NCBI RefSeq assembly: GCF_013618475.1
Contig: NZ_JABJVN010000002.1
Location: forward strand, 434,001-498,000
Length of the DNA stretch: 64,000 nt
Direction of reading: 5' to 3'
Source of the DNA: Saccharibacillus deserti
GTDB lineage: Bacteria; Bacillota; Bacilli; Paenibacillales; Paenibacillaceae
Shown here in pieces: positions 43,696 through 53,055 of this stretch; the first letter of the stretch is position 1, and each line of letters opens with the position of its first letter. The notes beneath the pieces were generated by a model, which searched no databases, was not told where the DNA came from, and saw only the letters and a list, made by a program, of their open reading frames with translations. The position numbers and the translations under genes are program-made.

Positions 43696-44784
43696 ATGGG
43701 CAAACGGGCTTACAACTTTAACGCGGGACCGGCGGCGCTGCCGCTTGAAGTACTTGAACGTGCGCAGGCGGAATTCGTGGAATTTCAGGGAACGGGTATG
43801 TCGATCATGGAAATGTCTCACCGCGGAGCGGTCTACGAGAGCGTACATAACGAGGCACAGGAACGGCTGCTGAAGCTGCTGGGCAATCCGTCCGGTTACA
43901 AGACGCTCTTCCTGCAGGGTGGAGCCAGCACCCAGTTCGCCATGATCCCGATGAACCTGCTGACTCCGGGCAGGCAAGCGGGTTACGTCATGAGCGGAAG
44001 CTGGGCTTCCAAAGCCGCCAAAGAAGCGAAGCTGATCGGCGAGGTTTATTCGGCCGCTTCGACGGAAGGCGACAAGTTTACCCGTATGCCTACGCAAGGC
44101 GAGATCGAGATCCGGGAAGATGCGGCTTATCTGCATATCACGTCCAACGAGACGATCGAAGGCGTGCAGTATGCCGAATATCCGGATACCGGCGGCGTGC
44201 CGCTGGTCGCGGATCTGTCCAGCGATATTTTCTGCCGTCCGCTTGATATCGAAAAGTTCGGTCTGATCTATGCCGGTGCCCAGAAGAACCTCGGTCCTTC
44301 CGGCGTAACCGTTGTGATCGCCAAGGAAGAGCTGCTGTCGGCCGAAGCGAAGAGCATCCCGACCGTTTTCCGCTACAGCACGCATTTGTCGAACAATTCG
44401 CTGTACAACACGCCGCCTTCTTTCTCCATTTACATGGTCAACCAAACGCTGCGCTGGATCGAAGAGCAGGGCGGCCTGGAAGGCGTCGAAGCCAAGAACC
44501 GGGCCAAAGCGAATCTGCTGTACGACACGATCGATAACAGCGGCGGATTCTACAGCGGAGTTGCCCAAACCGGCAGCCGCTCGCTGATGAACGTCACGTT
44601 CCGACTCGGCTCCGAAGAACTGGAGAAAGCTTTTGCCAAAGAAAGCGAACAGAACGGTTTTGTGGGTCTGAAAGGACATCGCAGCGTAGGCGGTCTGCGC
44701 GCTTCGATCTACAATGCCGTTCCGCATGAAAGCGTCGCGGCGCTGGTCGACTTCATGGGAGACTTCGCCAAACGCAACGGTTGA
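43696..44784 (+). CDS. serC: Phosphoserine aminotransferase
   Basis: This 362 aa PLP enzyme makes 3-phosphoserine from 3-phosphohydroxypyruvate in serine synthesis (and acts in pyridoxine synthesis). YNFNAGPAALP, MEMSHRG and LQGGASTQF are SerC signatures; the PLP lysine is in YAGAQKNLGPSG. The C-terminal GLKGHRSVGGLRASIYNA is also conserved. GAGGGGG lies 10 bp before the ATG. It has its own promoter and is followed by a hairpin. Confidence 0.96.
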   Translation: MGKRAYNFNAGPAALPLEVLERAQAEFVEFQGTGMSIMEMSHRGAVYESVHNEAQERLLKLLGNPSGYKTLFLQGGASTQFAMIPMNLLTPGRQAGYVMSGSWASKAAKEAKLIGEVYSAASTEGDKFTRMPTQGEIEIREDAAYLHITSNETIEGVQYAEYPDTGGVPLVADLSSDIFCRPLDIEKFGLIYAGAQKNLGPSGVTVVIAKEELLSAEAKSIPTVFRYSTHLSNNSLYNTPPSFSIYMVNQTLRWIEEQGGLEGVEAKNRAKANLLYDTIDNSGGFYSGVAQTGSRSLMNVTFRLGSEELEKAFAKESEQNGFVGLKGHRSVGGLRASIYNAVPHESVAALVDFMGDFAKRNG

Positions 44785-44911
44785 CGCCGGGAATGCCTGC
44801 AGGCGTTCCTCATGCCGTGCGTTTCCGGAACGGCTCCGGTTCTTCGGAAGTCAGGGCGCCGTTCTTCCCTTAAGCAGGCAATTCGGGTACTATAGAAGCA
44901 GAAGAGACGGA

Positions 44912-44939
44912 AAGAGCCGCCCGACTTCGGGCGGCTCTT
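44912..44939 (+). terminator. Hairpin between serC and trmL
   Basis: AAGAGCCGCCCG (44912-44923) pairs perfectly with CGGGCGGCTCTT (44928-44939). The T tract is weak (TTCTG). It lies 70 bp before trmL. Confidence 0.6.
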
Positions 44940-45009
44940 CTGCGCGTGGAGGCCCGTTTGCGCGGACCTCTTTCGCCCCATTTCCCAGAAACGGAGTGAA
45001 TCAACCTTT

Positions 45010-45477
45010 ATGGCACTGCATATCGTGCTGGTGGAACCCGAAATTCCGGCAAACACCGGCAATATTTCCAGAACCTGCGCGGCTACGGATACCCATCTGC
45101 ATCTGGTTCGTCCCCTAGGCTTTCGAACCGATGATGCTTCGCTGAAGCGGGCCGGACTCGACTACTGGCCGTCCGTCAAGCTGGAGTATCACGACTCGTT
45201 TGCGGAACTTCGCGAGAAGTATCCGGAAGGCCGCTTTTTCTACGCGACAACCAAAGCAACCAAGCGCTACAGCGACGTTTCGTTCCGCGACGGAGATTTC
45301 CTAGTGTTCGGCAAAGAAACCAAAGGGCTTCCGCCCGAACTTATCGAAGCGAATCCCGAAACCTCGATTCGGCTGCCGATGAGAACCGAACATGTCCGTT
45401 CGTTGAATTTGTCCAATTCGGTTGCGATCATGCTCTACGAAGCACTGCGCCAGCTTGAATTTCCCGGTATGGAGTAG
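45010..45477 (+). CDS. trmL: tRNA (cytidine(34)-2'-O)-methyltransferase
   Basis: This 155 aa SPOUT-fold enzyme has HIVLVEPEIPANTGNISRTCAAT at the start, FGKETKGLPPELI in the middle and IRLPMRTEHVRSLNLSNSVAI forming the trefoil knot that binds SAM. TrmL (CspR) methylates the ribose of wobble nucleotide 34 in tRNA-Leu. The length equals the family norm. A ribosome-site-like GGAGTGA lies 12 bp upstream. Confidence 0.94.
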   Translation: MALHIVLVEPEIPANTGNISRTCAATDTHLHLVRPLGFRTDDASLKRAGLDYWPSVKLEYHDSFAELREKYPEGRFFYATTKATKRYSDVSFRDGDFLVFGKETKGLPPELIEANPETSIRLPMRTEHVRSLNLSNSVAIMLYEALRQLEFPGME

Positions 45478-45677
45478 GAAGTTTATCAAGAGATTTCCTC
45501 TGAAATCGGCTGATTGCCTGATTAGACAAAAAACCGATAATTAACCAACGTTTCTTTTTTTATCCGTAAAGAAGGAATTCTTGATTGAACCTCGAATATG
45601 TAATCTTGGGTTTGCAGAATCATTTCTGCAGGTGGGGCAGAAACAGCAAACTAAAAATAAAAGAGGTGTTTTCAATT

Positions 45678-45932
45678 ATGAAACCTGCTGGAGTTGTCCG
45701 GAAAGTCGACCAATTGGGAAGAATCGTACTCCCGAAATCGCTGAGAAAAAGATACCAAATGAACGAAGGCGATCCGGTTGAAATTTTGGTCCAGGGAGAT
45801 CATATCATTTTGGAACGGTACCGTCCGAAATGCGTGTTCTGCGGTTCGATCGATGAAGTCAGCGAATTTAAGGACCGTTACATCTGCGGAGCGTGTGTCT
45901 CCGATATGATGCAGCTTCCCAAGCACGGCTGA
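45678..45932 (+). CDS. abrB: AbrB-family transition-state regulator
   Basis: This 84 aa protein has the swapped-hairpin DNA-binding domain (GVVRKVDQLGRIVLPKSLRKRYQMNEGDPVEI) and a C-terminal part with CVFCG and CGACVS. ATG 45678 follows AAGAGGTG. AbrB represses stationary-phase genes in Bacilli and is itself controlled by Spo0A; no clear Spo0A box is seen upstream. The two C-terminal CxxC motifs could bind a metal, and are more common in AbrB/Abh of Paenibacilli than in B. subtilis, as far as I know. Confidence 0.9.
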   Translation: MKPAGVVRKVDQLGRIVLPKSLRKRYQMNEGDPVEILVQGDHIILERYRPKCVFCGSIDEVSEFKDRYICGACVSDMMQLPKHG

Positions 45933-45960
45933 ACAACATTAAGAGGGTCCGGGTCACGCA

Positions 45961-45987
45961 AAAAAAGAGCCCTAGGGCTCTTTTTTT
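45961..45987. terminator. Bidirectional terminator between abrB and the glycosidase gene
   Basis: AAAAAAGAGCCC and its complement flank CCTAGG, with A and T runs on both sides, so it can act on both strands. Confidence 0.92.
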
Positions 45988-46015
45988 CGTCGGGCTGCGC
46001 GCCGTTTGAAGAGAG

Positions 46016-47080
46016 TTAATCGAAGAACAGAAAGCTTGTCGGAACGGGCCGCAGAATGCCGTCCGAAGGACGATTGACGACGCGGCCGTTCATGACGAGC
46101 GAAGAAGAACCCCCGCCGTCGAGATTGTAGGCATTGACGACTCCGATCTTGTACAGCTGGCCCTGGATCTCTTCCAGCGTAGCGCCGGAACCGCCCGCTT
46201 CGTTATAACCGTCAATGACGAAAACGATCAGCTGATCGTCTTTGTAGCTGCCGATGATGGTGCGAGGGGCCCGCTTGGGGGCCGATTTCCATTTGGCGGG
46301 TATAGCCGTTTTGCGGCCGTCTTTGAGCAGGATCGGGACAAAAGAAGCGCCGAACTGCGGCTGAAGCCGGTCAAGTTCGTTCTGACGGTTGAATTGGCCT
46401 CCGATCAGTTTGCCCGAATCGTTCAGACCAACGAAATACAGCTCTTTGAAGCTCGACTGGAAGCCGGTCAGATATTCGCCGTCCATGACGGTCGTACTCA
46501 GCGGATAACGTTTGCCGTCCTGATCGGCGAAGCCGCCGGCGTTGATCCCGGCGACCGCACCGTGCCTCTGAACGGCTTTGAGCGTCGTCTCCGAGCTTCC
46601 GAGCGCTTCACCGGCCAGACTCATCCGCATGGCGGACGGATCTTTCAGTTTGACTTTCATGGCATAGCCTTTATAGGTTACGGCATTGACCCGGAAGAGT
46701 TCGATCCGGATCTTCTCGCTGTCGACCGTCTCAACGGGACGTCCCAGCTTGGAACGGATCCGTTTGTCGTAAATGTTTTCCGGACGCTGTGCCTGGATCG
46801 AGGCTTTCTGTACGATCGAAGACATGGTCTGCGTCGTTCGATTGTACAGATTCATCGTTTTTTTCAGCGAAGCCGAAGTGGACTTGGCTTTTTTTTCCGC
46901 CGTGTCCAGATCCTGAAGCAGTCTGGCCGAAGACGGATCGAGTTTCTTGTCCGTTTTGTACAGGTCCGTATTCAAAAGCAGAGCAGGCTGGGGCGGGAAC
47001 AGCAGCAGACAGAGCATCAGGCCAATGACCGGGGCGGCCAGCATCAGAAAGAAGCGGTTTACCCGCTGGACTCTTGTCAT
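46016..47080 (-). CDS. Membrane-anchored phosphodiester glycosidase (NAGPA-domain) protein
   Basis: This 354 aa protein has an uncleaved N-terminal membrane helix (about 10-28), a coiled-coil-prone stretch of about 60 residues, then the NAGPA domain with GINAGGF, IIGSYKDDQ and NLDGGGSSSLV near the C-terminus. It probably acts outside the membrane on phosphodiester-linked sugars or wall polymers. Its start overlaps the stop of a small membrane coiled-coil gene by 4 bp, which suggests the two proteins work together. It is a paralogue of the secreted protein at 6206-7315. Confidence 0.85.
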   Translation of the reverse strand: MTRVQRVNRFFLMLAAPVIGLMLCLLLFPPQPALLLNTDLYKTDKKLDPSSARLLQDLDTAEKKAKSTSASLKKTMNLYNRTTQTMSSIVQKASIQAQRPENIYDKRIRSKLGRPVETVDSEKIRIELFRVNAVTYKGYAMKVKLKDPSAMRMSLAGEALGSSETTLKAVQRHGAVAGINAGGFADQDGKRYPLSTTVMDGEYLTGFQSSFKELYFVGLNDSGKLIGGQFNRQNELDRLQPQFGASFVPILLKDGRKTAIPAKWKSAPKRAPRTIIGSYKDDQLIVFVIDGYNEAGGSGATLEEIQGQLYKIGVVNAYNLDGGGSSSLVMNGRVVNRPSDGILRPVPTSFLFFD

Positions 47081-47481
47081 TTCAACAGGTCCATTTTCTT
47101 CTGGAGCTCGCCGAGCTGGCTCTTGACCTCGTTCAGCTGCGTATAAAGCTTGTTGCTGTTGTCCGTCTTGCTGTTCGCATTGTCTTTGGTGAACGTCAGC
47201 AGCTCGTTGAACGAGTCTACTTTGCCCTGCAGCGCCGTCATCTGTCCGTTAAGCTCGGTGAACCGCTTCTCGTAATCGGCGCGCAGATCGGCCATCTGGG
47301 CCTGCGTTTGGGCTTGCAGGGCAGTCAGGGTCTGTGCCTGGAGCCGTTGGCTGTATTCGTAGGCGGCATAGACAAACAGGCCGATCAGCACGATCCAGGC
47401 CAGCAGAAACCATCTGACGGGAAGCCTGTCCTTTTTCGTGCTGCGGGACGTGCTGGAGGTAGGTCCCGTTGAAGCCTTCAT
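47077..47481 (-). CDS. Small membrane coiled-coil protein
   Basis: This 134 aa protein begins at ATG 47481 with GAGGTG 7 bp upstream (GTG 47490 lacks a site). A basic N-terminus is followed by one membrane helix (about 23-42) and a long heptad-like coiled coil to the C-terminus (TLTALQAQTQAQMADLR...). Topology would put the coil outside. It overlaps the NAGPA gene by 4 bp. No family is recognised; it may be a scaffold for the glycosidase, whose own N-terminal region also looks coiled. Confidence 0.7.
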   Translation of the reverse strand: MKASTGPTSSTSRSTKKDRLPVRWFLLAWIVLIGLFVYAAYEYSQRLQAQTLTALQAQTQAQMADLRADYEKRFTELNGQMTALQGKVDSFNELLTFTKDNANSKTDNSNKLYTQLNEVKSQLGELQKKMDLLK

Positions 47482-47618
47482 TACAATCACCTCATTGCAG
47501 ATTTGGAAAAGGGCCTCCGGCCCGAATTTCAGCTTTCATTCTAACATGCGGGGTTTTATTTCGCAAAAGCCGTTTCGTACATTTTCAAGCAAAGTTTTCA
47601 ATTTTCACGCCGAATTCT

Positions 47619-48338
47619 TCATGCTTTTTCGGGAAGTTCCGGCCAAGCGGAGATCACGGACGCATATTCGTTCAGGGCGGCACTGCCGGCTTCGGTCAGC
47701 TTATAGCGCCCGCGGGAGACCCGCTCGAACCAGCCGTAATGATTGTCGCGCAGCAGCAGGGCCGCTTTGCCGACTCCGCTTGCTTCTTTAAGCATCAGGG
47801 GAGAAGCTTCGCCGAACATCCACAGCTGGCGTGCGACTTTCAGCGCATTTTCCCGGTAGGCCGTTACCAGCTTGCGTTTGCTGGAACCGCCGATATTGTG
47901 GTCGCCGCTGCGTGCATCGAATTCCGCTTTCAGCCGCTTGGCGCGTGTGCCGTTTTTTCCGGTTTTGGATTCGCCCGCTTCGCACAGCATTTCAACAAAG
48001 GGAGCCTTGGTCTTGTAGAACGTCACGGTCAGCAGCCCGATGCCAAGTCTTGAACACAGCAGCGCAAGATCGCCGAAGCGCTGGTTGTGGGCTCCTTTTT
48101 TTGTTCGGTTGCGTTCGACTGCCAGATAGACGAGTCCGCCGGTACGCTGACGGTCGGCGCCCTGGAGCAGCAGTTCGAGGGTGAATGTTTTTTTCATCTC
48201 GACGATGAGCGGCCGTGCTTCGCCGTCGCGATAGCCCAGCAGGTCGCAGTGGCGTACCTCGCTCTTGACGGCATATCCCCGCTGCTCGAAAAAAGCTTTA
48301 AGCGGCGGATACAGCTCGGTTTCATATTTTACGGCCAT
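47619..48338 (-). CDS. DUF2161 putative PD-(D/E)XK phosphodiesterase
   Basis: This 239 aa protein starts at ATG 48338 with AAAGGAGTC upstream. CDLLGYRDGEARPLIVEMKKTF gives the D...ExK spacing of PD-(D/E)XK nucleases, and QGADRQRTGGLVYLAV follows. The C-terminal half (LVTAYRENALKVARQLWMFGEASPLMLKEASGVGKAALLL) looks like a winged helix. The family, DUF2161, is predicted to act on nucleic acids but no activity is known to me. No methylase or restriction partner is near, so it is not obviously a defence gene. Confidence 0.78.
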   Translation of the reverse strand: MAVKYETELYPPLKAFFEQRGYAVKSEVRHCDLLGYRDGEARPLIVEMKKTFTLELLLQGADRQRTGGLVYLAVERNRTKKGAHNQRFGDLALLCSRLGIGLLTVTFYKTKAPFVEMLCEAGESKTGKNGTRAKRLKAEFDARSGDHNIGGSSKRKLVTAYRENALKVARQLWMFGEASPLMLKEASGVGKAALLLRDNHYGWFERVSRGRYKLTEAGSAALNEYASVISAWPELPEKA

Positions 48339-48520
48339 GATGGAGACTCCTTTTGATTCGCAGATCGCGTAAATTCAATATCTTATCATACTCTTAAAAA
48401 AGCGGTCTGGCAAAAAAGCTTGTCGCGCAAACGACACCTATATATAATAGAAGGAAAAAACATGGGTTTCCGGCCGGACAATCGCAAAATGCAGAATCCG
48501 GCCGGAAAGGAGGTAAAACA

Positions 48521-49534
48521 ATGGCTTCGATCCACGACGTGGCCAAAGAAGCGGGAGTGTCGGTCGCAACCGTTTCCAAGGTCATTAACAATTATCCGGA
48601 CGTCAGCGACAAAACGCGCAAAAAAGTAAGCCAAACGATCAAAAGGCTTAAATACCATCCGAACGTTGCCGCAAGAGGACTGGTCAAAGGCCGTTCCTGG
48701 ACGGTTGGCGTGTTCGTCACGACGCCGTTTACGAATCCGTTCGTCACGGAACTGCTGGAAGGAATCAAGACGGCGCTGCAAAACAGCGGCTACGATCTGG
48801 TTCTGCTCTCGACGCGTTTCAACGACGACAACTATTCGTTCGTGGAACACTGCCTAAGCCGTAATGTCGACGGCGTGGTCGGCTTCGGTGTCGACCGGGA
48901 CGATCCGCATCTGGAAGAGCTGCTGGATTCCGATATTCCGACAATGTTCGTCGATGCCGATATTCGCGGCCGCCGCGCCGGCTACATCACGACGGAGAAC
49001 AAGGCGGGAACGATGCAGGCCGTTGCGCATCTGGCGGAGCTGGGACATTCGCGTATCGCGTTCATCTCGGGGGAGATGGACAACGCGGTAGGCGTGCTGC
49101 GGCACGAAGGCTATGTGGAAGGGATGGGATCCCGCAAGCTGCAGGTTCCGGATGCGTACGTCAAAGAGAGCGACTATTCGATGGAAGGCGGTGCGCGGGC
49201 GATGGCCGAACTGCTGGAGCTGGCCGAGCGTCCGACCGCAGTCGTCTGTACGTCGGATATGATGGCGATAGGCGCGATCAATGTTATTCACCGCAGCGGC
49301 TTGTCCGTGCCCGAAGATATTTCCGTAGTCGGCTTCGACAATACGCATTATGCGGAAATCTATAGTCCGGCGCTGACCACGATCAATCAGAATATCCGCT
49401 CGATCGGTTCGCACGCGATCGAGACGCTGATTACGATGATCGAGAATACCGATTTCCTGCCGCCGGTTGTCACAGAGCCTTCGAATCTTGTGGTGCGATG
49501 CACGACGGCCGAGGTCCGCGCTGCGGCGCTGTAG
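48521..49534 (+). CDS. LacI-family transcriptional regulator
   Basis: This 337 aa repressor has an N-terminal helix-turn-helix and hinge (ASIHDVAKEAGVSVATVSKVINNYPDVSDKTRKKV) and a periplasmic-binding-like sensor domain (about 60-330; GVFVTTPFTNPFV, DVPTMFVDAD-like, GFDNTHYAE). AAAGGAGG lies 8 bp upstream. It stands directly before a beta-mannosidase gene, so mannoside or glucomannan control is the likely role. A terminator separates the two. Confidence 0.92.
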   Translation: MASIHDVAKEAGVSVATVSKVINNYPDVSDKTRKKVSQTIKRLKYHPNVAARGLVKGRSWTVGVFVTTPFTNPFVTELLEGIKTALQNSGYDLVLLSTRFNDDNYSFVEHCLSRNVDGVVGFGVDRDDPHLEELLDSDIPTMFVDADIRGRRAGYITTENKAGTMQAVAHLAELGHSRIAFISGEMDNAVGVLRHEGYVEGMGSRKLQVPDAYVKESDYSMEGGARAMAELLELAERPTAVVCTSDMMAIGAINVIHRSGLSVPEDISVVGFDNTHYAEIYSPALTTINQNIRSIGSHAIETLITMIENTDFLPPVVTEPSNLVVRCTTAEVRAAAL

Positions 49535-49573
49535 GTTTCCGTATCCGTCGAGACAGCCGTACGTTTTACGTTC

Positions 49574-49616
49574 AAGCCGATTTTCTGCCTGTTATACGGC
49601 GGAGATCGGCTTTTTT
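49574..49616 (+). terminator. Terminator after the LacI gene
   Basis: AAGCCGAT (49574-49581) pairs with ATCGGCTT (49605-49612), followed by six T residues. Confidence 0.8.
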
Positions 49617-49780
49617 GTGCATGAAAACAAATACTAACAAAATAATTATACCTAATTTTGTTTTGCTAAAAAAATAAAAATTAAATAAAAAAACAGGAAT
49701 TTATTGAATTTCGGCACGGAGAATGATACGGTGATGGTGAGATTAAAAGCGGTTACACTTTGGTATTGGAGGAAGGCGAC

Positions 49781-52327
49781 TTGAACGAAATCAAATGGGA
49801 TTTGAATGAATGGACCTTTAGGGCAGTCGGGGAAAATGAATGGCTGCCTGCAGCCGTGCCGGGCTGCGTACACAGCGATTTGTACCGGAACGCCAAGATT
49901 CCGGATCCTTATTATGGAACGAACGAGCACGACCTGCAGTGGATCGACAAGCGCGATTGGGAATACGAAACGGTATTTACGGTCCCGGGCGATCTGCTTC
50001 GCCAGGATCATATCGGTCTGGTGTTCGACGGATTGGATACGTACGCGGACGTCGAGCTGAACGGCCAGCGTATCTTGTCGGCCGACAACATGTTCCGCAT
50101 TTGGCAGGTGCCTGTAAAGACCCACTTGAAAGACGGAGAGAACCGTCTGCGGATCAAATTCCGTTCGCCGATCAACGAAGACCTGCCCAAGCTCGAGAAA
50201 TTGGGCTACGCGCTTCCGGCAGCCAATGACCAATCGGAACTCGGCGGACTCGGCGACAAACGCGTCAGCGTGTTTGCGCGCAAAGCGCCTTACCATTACG
50301 GTTGGGATTGGGGCCCGCGCTTTGTGACAAGCGGGATCTGGCGTGCCGTGCGGCTCGAAGCCTGGACGGGACTGAGGATCACGGATCTGTTTATCCGTCA
50401 GAACGAAGTTGCGGCGTCCACAGCCAAACTGACGGCTGTGCTGACGATCGAATCGGACCGCGATTTCGAAGGACGCGTACGCATTTCCGCCGAAGGATTC
50501 GAAGCCGAGAGCACGGAAGCGATCCGCCTCGGCGACAACAGCGTGCGCCTGGAGTTCGAACTGAACGATCCGAAGCTGTGGTGGTCGAGAGGTCTTGGCG
50601 AAGCGAATCTGTATACCTTTACCGCCGAAATCTTCGAAGGCGAATCGGTCAGCGCTTCCAAAAGCGTGCGTACCGGTCTGCGCAGCGTCAAGTTGAAGCG
50701 CGAGCAAGACGGCGCGGGTGCTTCGTTCTACATTGAACTGAACGGCGTGCCGGTATTCGCCAAAGGCGCCAACCATATTCCGAACGACAACTTCGAAACG
50801 GACGTGACGCGGGAGCGCTACCGGTACGAGATCGTATCGGCGGCCGAAGCGAATATGAATATGCTGCGCGTCTGGGGCGGGGGCATTTATGAAGAAGATG
50901 CTTTCTACGAACTCTGCGACGAGTACGGCATTATGGTCTGGCAGGATTTCATGTTTGCCTGCAGCATGTACCCGGGCGACGAAGACTTCCTCGAAAGTGT
51001 CCGTCACGAAGCCGAAGACAATCTTCGCCGTCTGCGCAACCATGCCAGTATTGTACTGTGGTGCGGCAACAACGAGATCGACTCGGCATGGGCGCACTAT
51101 CTTCCGGACGGCGGCTGGGGCTGGAAAAAAGACTATACCCAAGAACAGCAAAACAGCATTTGGGCGGATTATGAAGCGATCTTCCACCGTCTGCTGCCAA
51201 ACGCGATCTCGAAGCTTGCACCGGGAGCCGAATACTGGCCGTCGTCGCCGCTCGTCTCGCTGACAGGCGACGAGAACCAGCATGCGCATCCGGGTACATC
51301 GGAAGGCGATATTCATTACTGGGGCGTATGGCACAATTCCGAACCGTTCGAAAATTACAACAAGCATATCGGCCGTTTCATGAGCGAATACGGTTTCCAA
51401 TCGTTCCCCGAACACAAATCGGTTCTGCAGTATGCGCCGGAAGATGCGCTGCAGCTTGATTCGAAGATTATGCTGGCGCATCAGAAAAACGGACGCGGCA
51501 ACTTCCTGATCAAAGAATATATGGACAAGTATCTGCCGGAGCCGAAAGACTTCGTCTCGTTCCTGTATATGAGCCAGGTGCTGCAGGCCGAAGCGATGAA
51601 GTCGGCGATCGAAGCGCACCGCCGCAGCATGCCGTACTGCATGGGCACCTTATACTGGCAGATGAACGACAGCTGGCCGGTCGCTTCGTGGTCGGGTATC
51701 GATTATTACGGACGCTGGAAAGCTCTGCATTATTATGCACGCCGCAGCTTCCGCGACTTGTCCGTCTCGATCGACGGGACGAACGGCGAAGACGTAAATT
51801 TCCATATTCTCAACGACGGTCTGCAGGGCGAATCCGCATCGCTGAAACTCCGTCTCATGAGCTTCGACGGCGATGTACGGCAGGAACAGGTGGTGCCGGT
51901 AGAAGTGTCCGCCAACAGCGCGTCACTGATTTATTCGGTCAAAGCGGCCGATCTGCTCGGCGGTGAAACACCGGGACGTACGGTACTTCTGGCCGAATTG
52001 GAGCAGGGAGGACGTATCCTGGATCAGCGGACGCATTACTTCGTGTCGGCCCGGGAAATCGAACTGTCCGTTCCCCATATCCGTGCGGTTCGTACGGAAG
52101 ACGGCGAAGGCCGCACTACGATCTCGCTTGAAACGGACGTATTGGCCAAGCAGGTCTGGCTGTCGGCCGAGCAGGAAGGCGTGTTCAGCGACAACTACTT
52201 CGATCTCGTTCCGGGCAAAACCGCAATCGTCGAGTTCCGATCCCGCCGGGAAGACGGCACTTTGGAACACGGTGCGGCAGGAGAAGTCGAGATCAAGTCG
52301 ATGGCCGACTTTATCAAACAGGGTTAA
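49781..52327 (+). CDS. Beta-mannosidase, glycoside hydrolase family 2
   Basis: This 848 aa enzyme starts at TTG 49781, 8 bp after GGAGG. Layout follows GH2 mannosidases: sugar-binding domain (WTFRAVGENEWLPAAVPGCVHSDL), immunoglobulin-like domain, TIM barrel with acid/base Glu432 (WCGNNEID) and nucleophile Glu536 (MSEYGFQSFP), then C-terminal domains. There is no signal peptide, so it trims beta-mannosyl ends of imported oligosaccharides in the cytoplasm. The LacI-type gene upstream and a cre-like AAAAGCGGTTACA near 49745 suggest regulation by mannosides and carbon source. Confidence 0.92.
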   Translation: MNEIKWDLNEWTFRAVGENEWLPAAVPGCVHSDLYRNAKIPDPYYGTNEHDLQWIDKRDWEYETVFTVPGDLLRQDHIGLVFDGLDTYADVELNGQRILSADNMFRIWQVPVKTHLKDGENRLRIKFRSPINEDLPKLEKLGYALPAANDQSELGGLGDKRVSVFARKAPYHYGWDWGPRFVTSGIWRAVRLEAWTGLRITDLFIRQNEVAASTAKLTAVLTIESDRDFEGRVRISAEGFEAESTEAIRLGDNSVRLEFELNDPKLWWSRGLGEANLYTFTAEIFEGESVSASKSVRTGLRSVKLKREQDGAGASFYIELNGVPVFAKGANHIPNDNFETDVTRERYRYEIVSAAEANMNMLRVWGGGIYEEDAFYELCDEYGIMVWQDFMFACSMYPGDEDFLESVRHEAEDNLRRLRNHASIVLWCGNNEIDSAWAHYLPDGGWGWKKDYTQEQQNSIWADYEAIFHRLLPNAISKLAPGAEYWPSSPLVSLTGDENQHAHPGTSEGDIHYWGVWHNSEPFENYNKHIGRFMSEYGFQSFPEHKSVLQYAPEDALQLDSKIMLAHQKNGRGNFLIKEYMDKYLPEPKDFVSFLYMSQVLQAEAMKSAIEAHRRSMPYCMGTLYWQMNDSWPVASWSGIDYYGRWKALHYYARRSFRDLSVSIDGTNGEDVNFHILNDGLQGESASLKLRLMSFDGDVRQEQVVPVEVSANSASLIYSVKAADLLGGETPGRTVLLAELEQGGRILDQRTHYFVSAREIELSVPHIRAVRTEDGEGRTTISLETDVLAKQVWLSAEQEGVFSDNYFDLVPGKTAIVEFRSRREDGTLEHGAAGEVEIKSMADFIKQG

Positions 52328-52391
52328 CATAAACAAAATGGCGCGAACCCACCGGAAGTTTCCGGGGATTCGGCCCGCACCCTATACCAAG

Positions 52392-52424
52392 AACCGCCGC
52401 CTCGCACAGAGACGGCGGTTTTTG
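52392..52424 (+). terminator. Terminator after the mannosidase gene
   Basis: AACCGCCG (52392-52399) pairs with CGGCGGTT (52413-52420), with an inner CTC/GAG pair, then TTTTT. Confidence 0.85.
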
Positions 52425-52455
52425 CGTCCTCCAGAGAAACCGTTCGGCCCCAAGC

Positions 52456-52485
52456 TTGTTCCTTCAAGCGGACCGGGCGTATAAT
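52456..52485 (+). promoter_or_regulatory. Sigma-A promoter of the thioesterase gene
   Basis: TTGTTC (52456-52461) and TATAAT (52480-52485) are 18 bp apart, 45 bp before the ATG. Confidence 0.7.
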
Positions 52486-52530
52486 GAACGCACGAGATTC
52501 TACAACGAGACAAAGGAAGTGCAGTGCCAA

Positions 52531-53055
52531 ATGGAGCCTATCCCGATTCGAACCACACGCAGCTACAAAATGGCCCGTGTCTTCCCGACCGACGTCAACA
52601 GCTACCATACCTTGTTCGGCGGAAAGCTGATGGCCTATATCGACGATATTGCCTCGATTGCCGCAGCCAAACTTTCGCGCGCGAATACCATTACCGCTTC
52701 AACGGACTCCGTCGACTTTTTGTACCCGATCTATATGACCGATTCCGTAACGCTGGAATCGTTCGTGACCTGGACCGGCCGCAGCTCCATGGAAACGTTC
52801 GTCAAAGTAATTCGCGAAGATCTGAAAAGCGGGGAAAGACAAATTGCAGCTACGGCATTCCTGACTTTCGTAGCGATGGACGATCATGGACGCAAGATCG
52901 AGACCGCCCAGGTGTACCCGGAGACAGAGGAAGAACGCAAACTCCACGAGAGCGCACCGGAGCGCGCGAAGATGCGCAAACAGCGCCGCGAAGCAAGCCG
53001 GGCGTTGGCGGAGTTCCTGACCTCCCGTTATCCGTGGGAACCGGAAACCGAGTAA
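52531..53055 (+). CDS. Acyl-CoA thioesterase, hotdog fold
   Basis: This 174 aa protein has the YciA/BFIT-type hotdog pattern: RVFPTDVNSYHTLFGGKLMAYIDDIASIAA, with the catalytic Asp in DVN, and TASTDSVDFLYPI, TWTGRSSMETFV. It hydrolyses acyl-CoA to free acid and CoA. The tail is charged (ERAKMRKQRREASRAL). ATG 52531 is preferred though AAAGGAA is 12 bp away; GTG 52519 would be too close to it. It has its own promoter. Confidence 0.88.
   Translation: MEPIPIRTTRSYKMARVFPTDVNSYHTLFGGKLMAYIDDIASIAAAKLSRANTITASTDSVDFLYPIYMTDSVTLESFVTWTGRSSMETFVKVIREDLKSGERQIAATAFLTFVAMDDHGRKIETAQVYPETEEERKLHESAPERAKMRKQRREASRALAEFLTSRYPWEPETE

Noticed and set aside
49652-51619. 655 aa frame antisense to the mannosidase gene
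   Set aside because: Shadow of a real GH2 gene; no ribosome site and no family resemblance.
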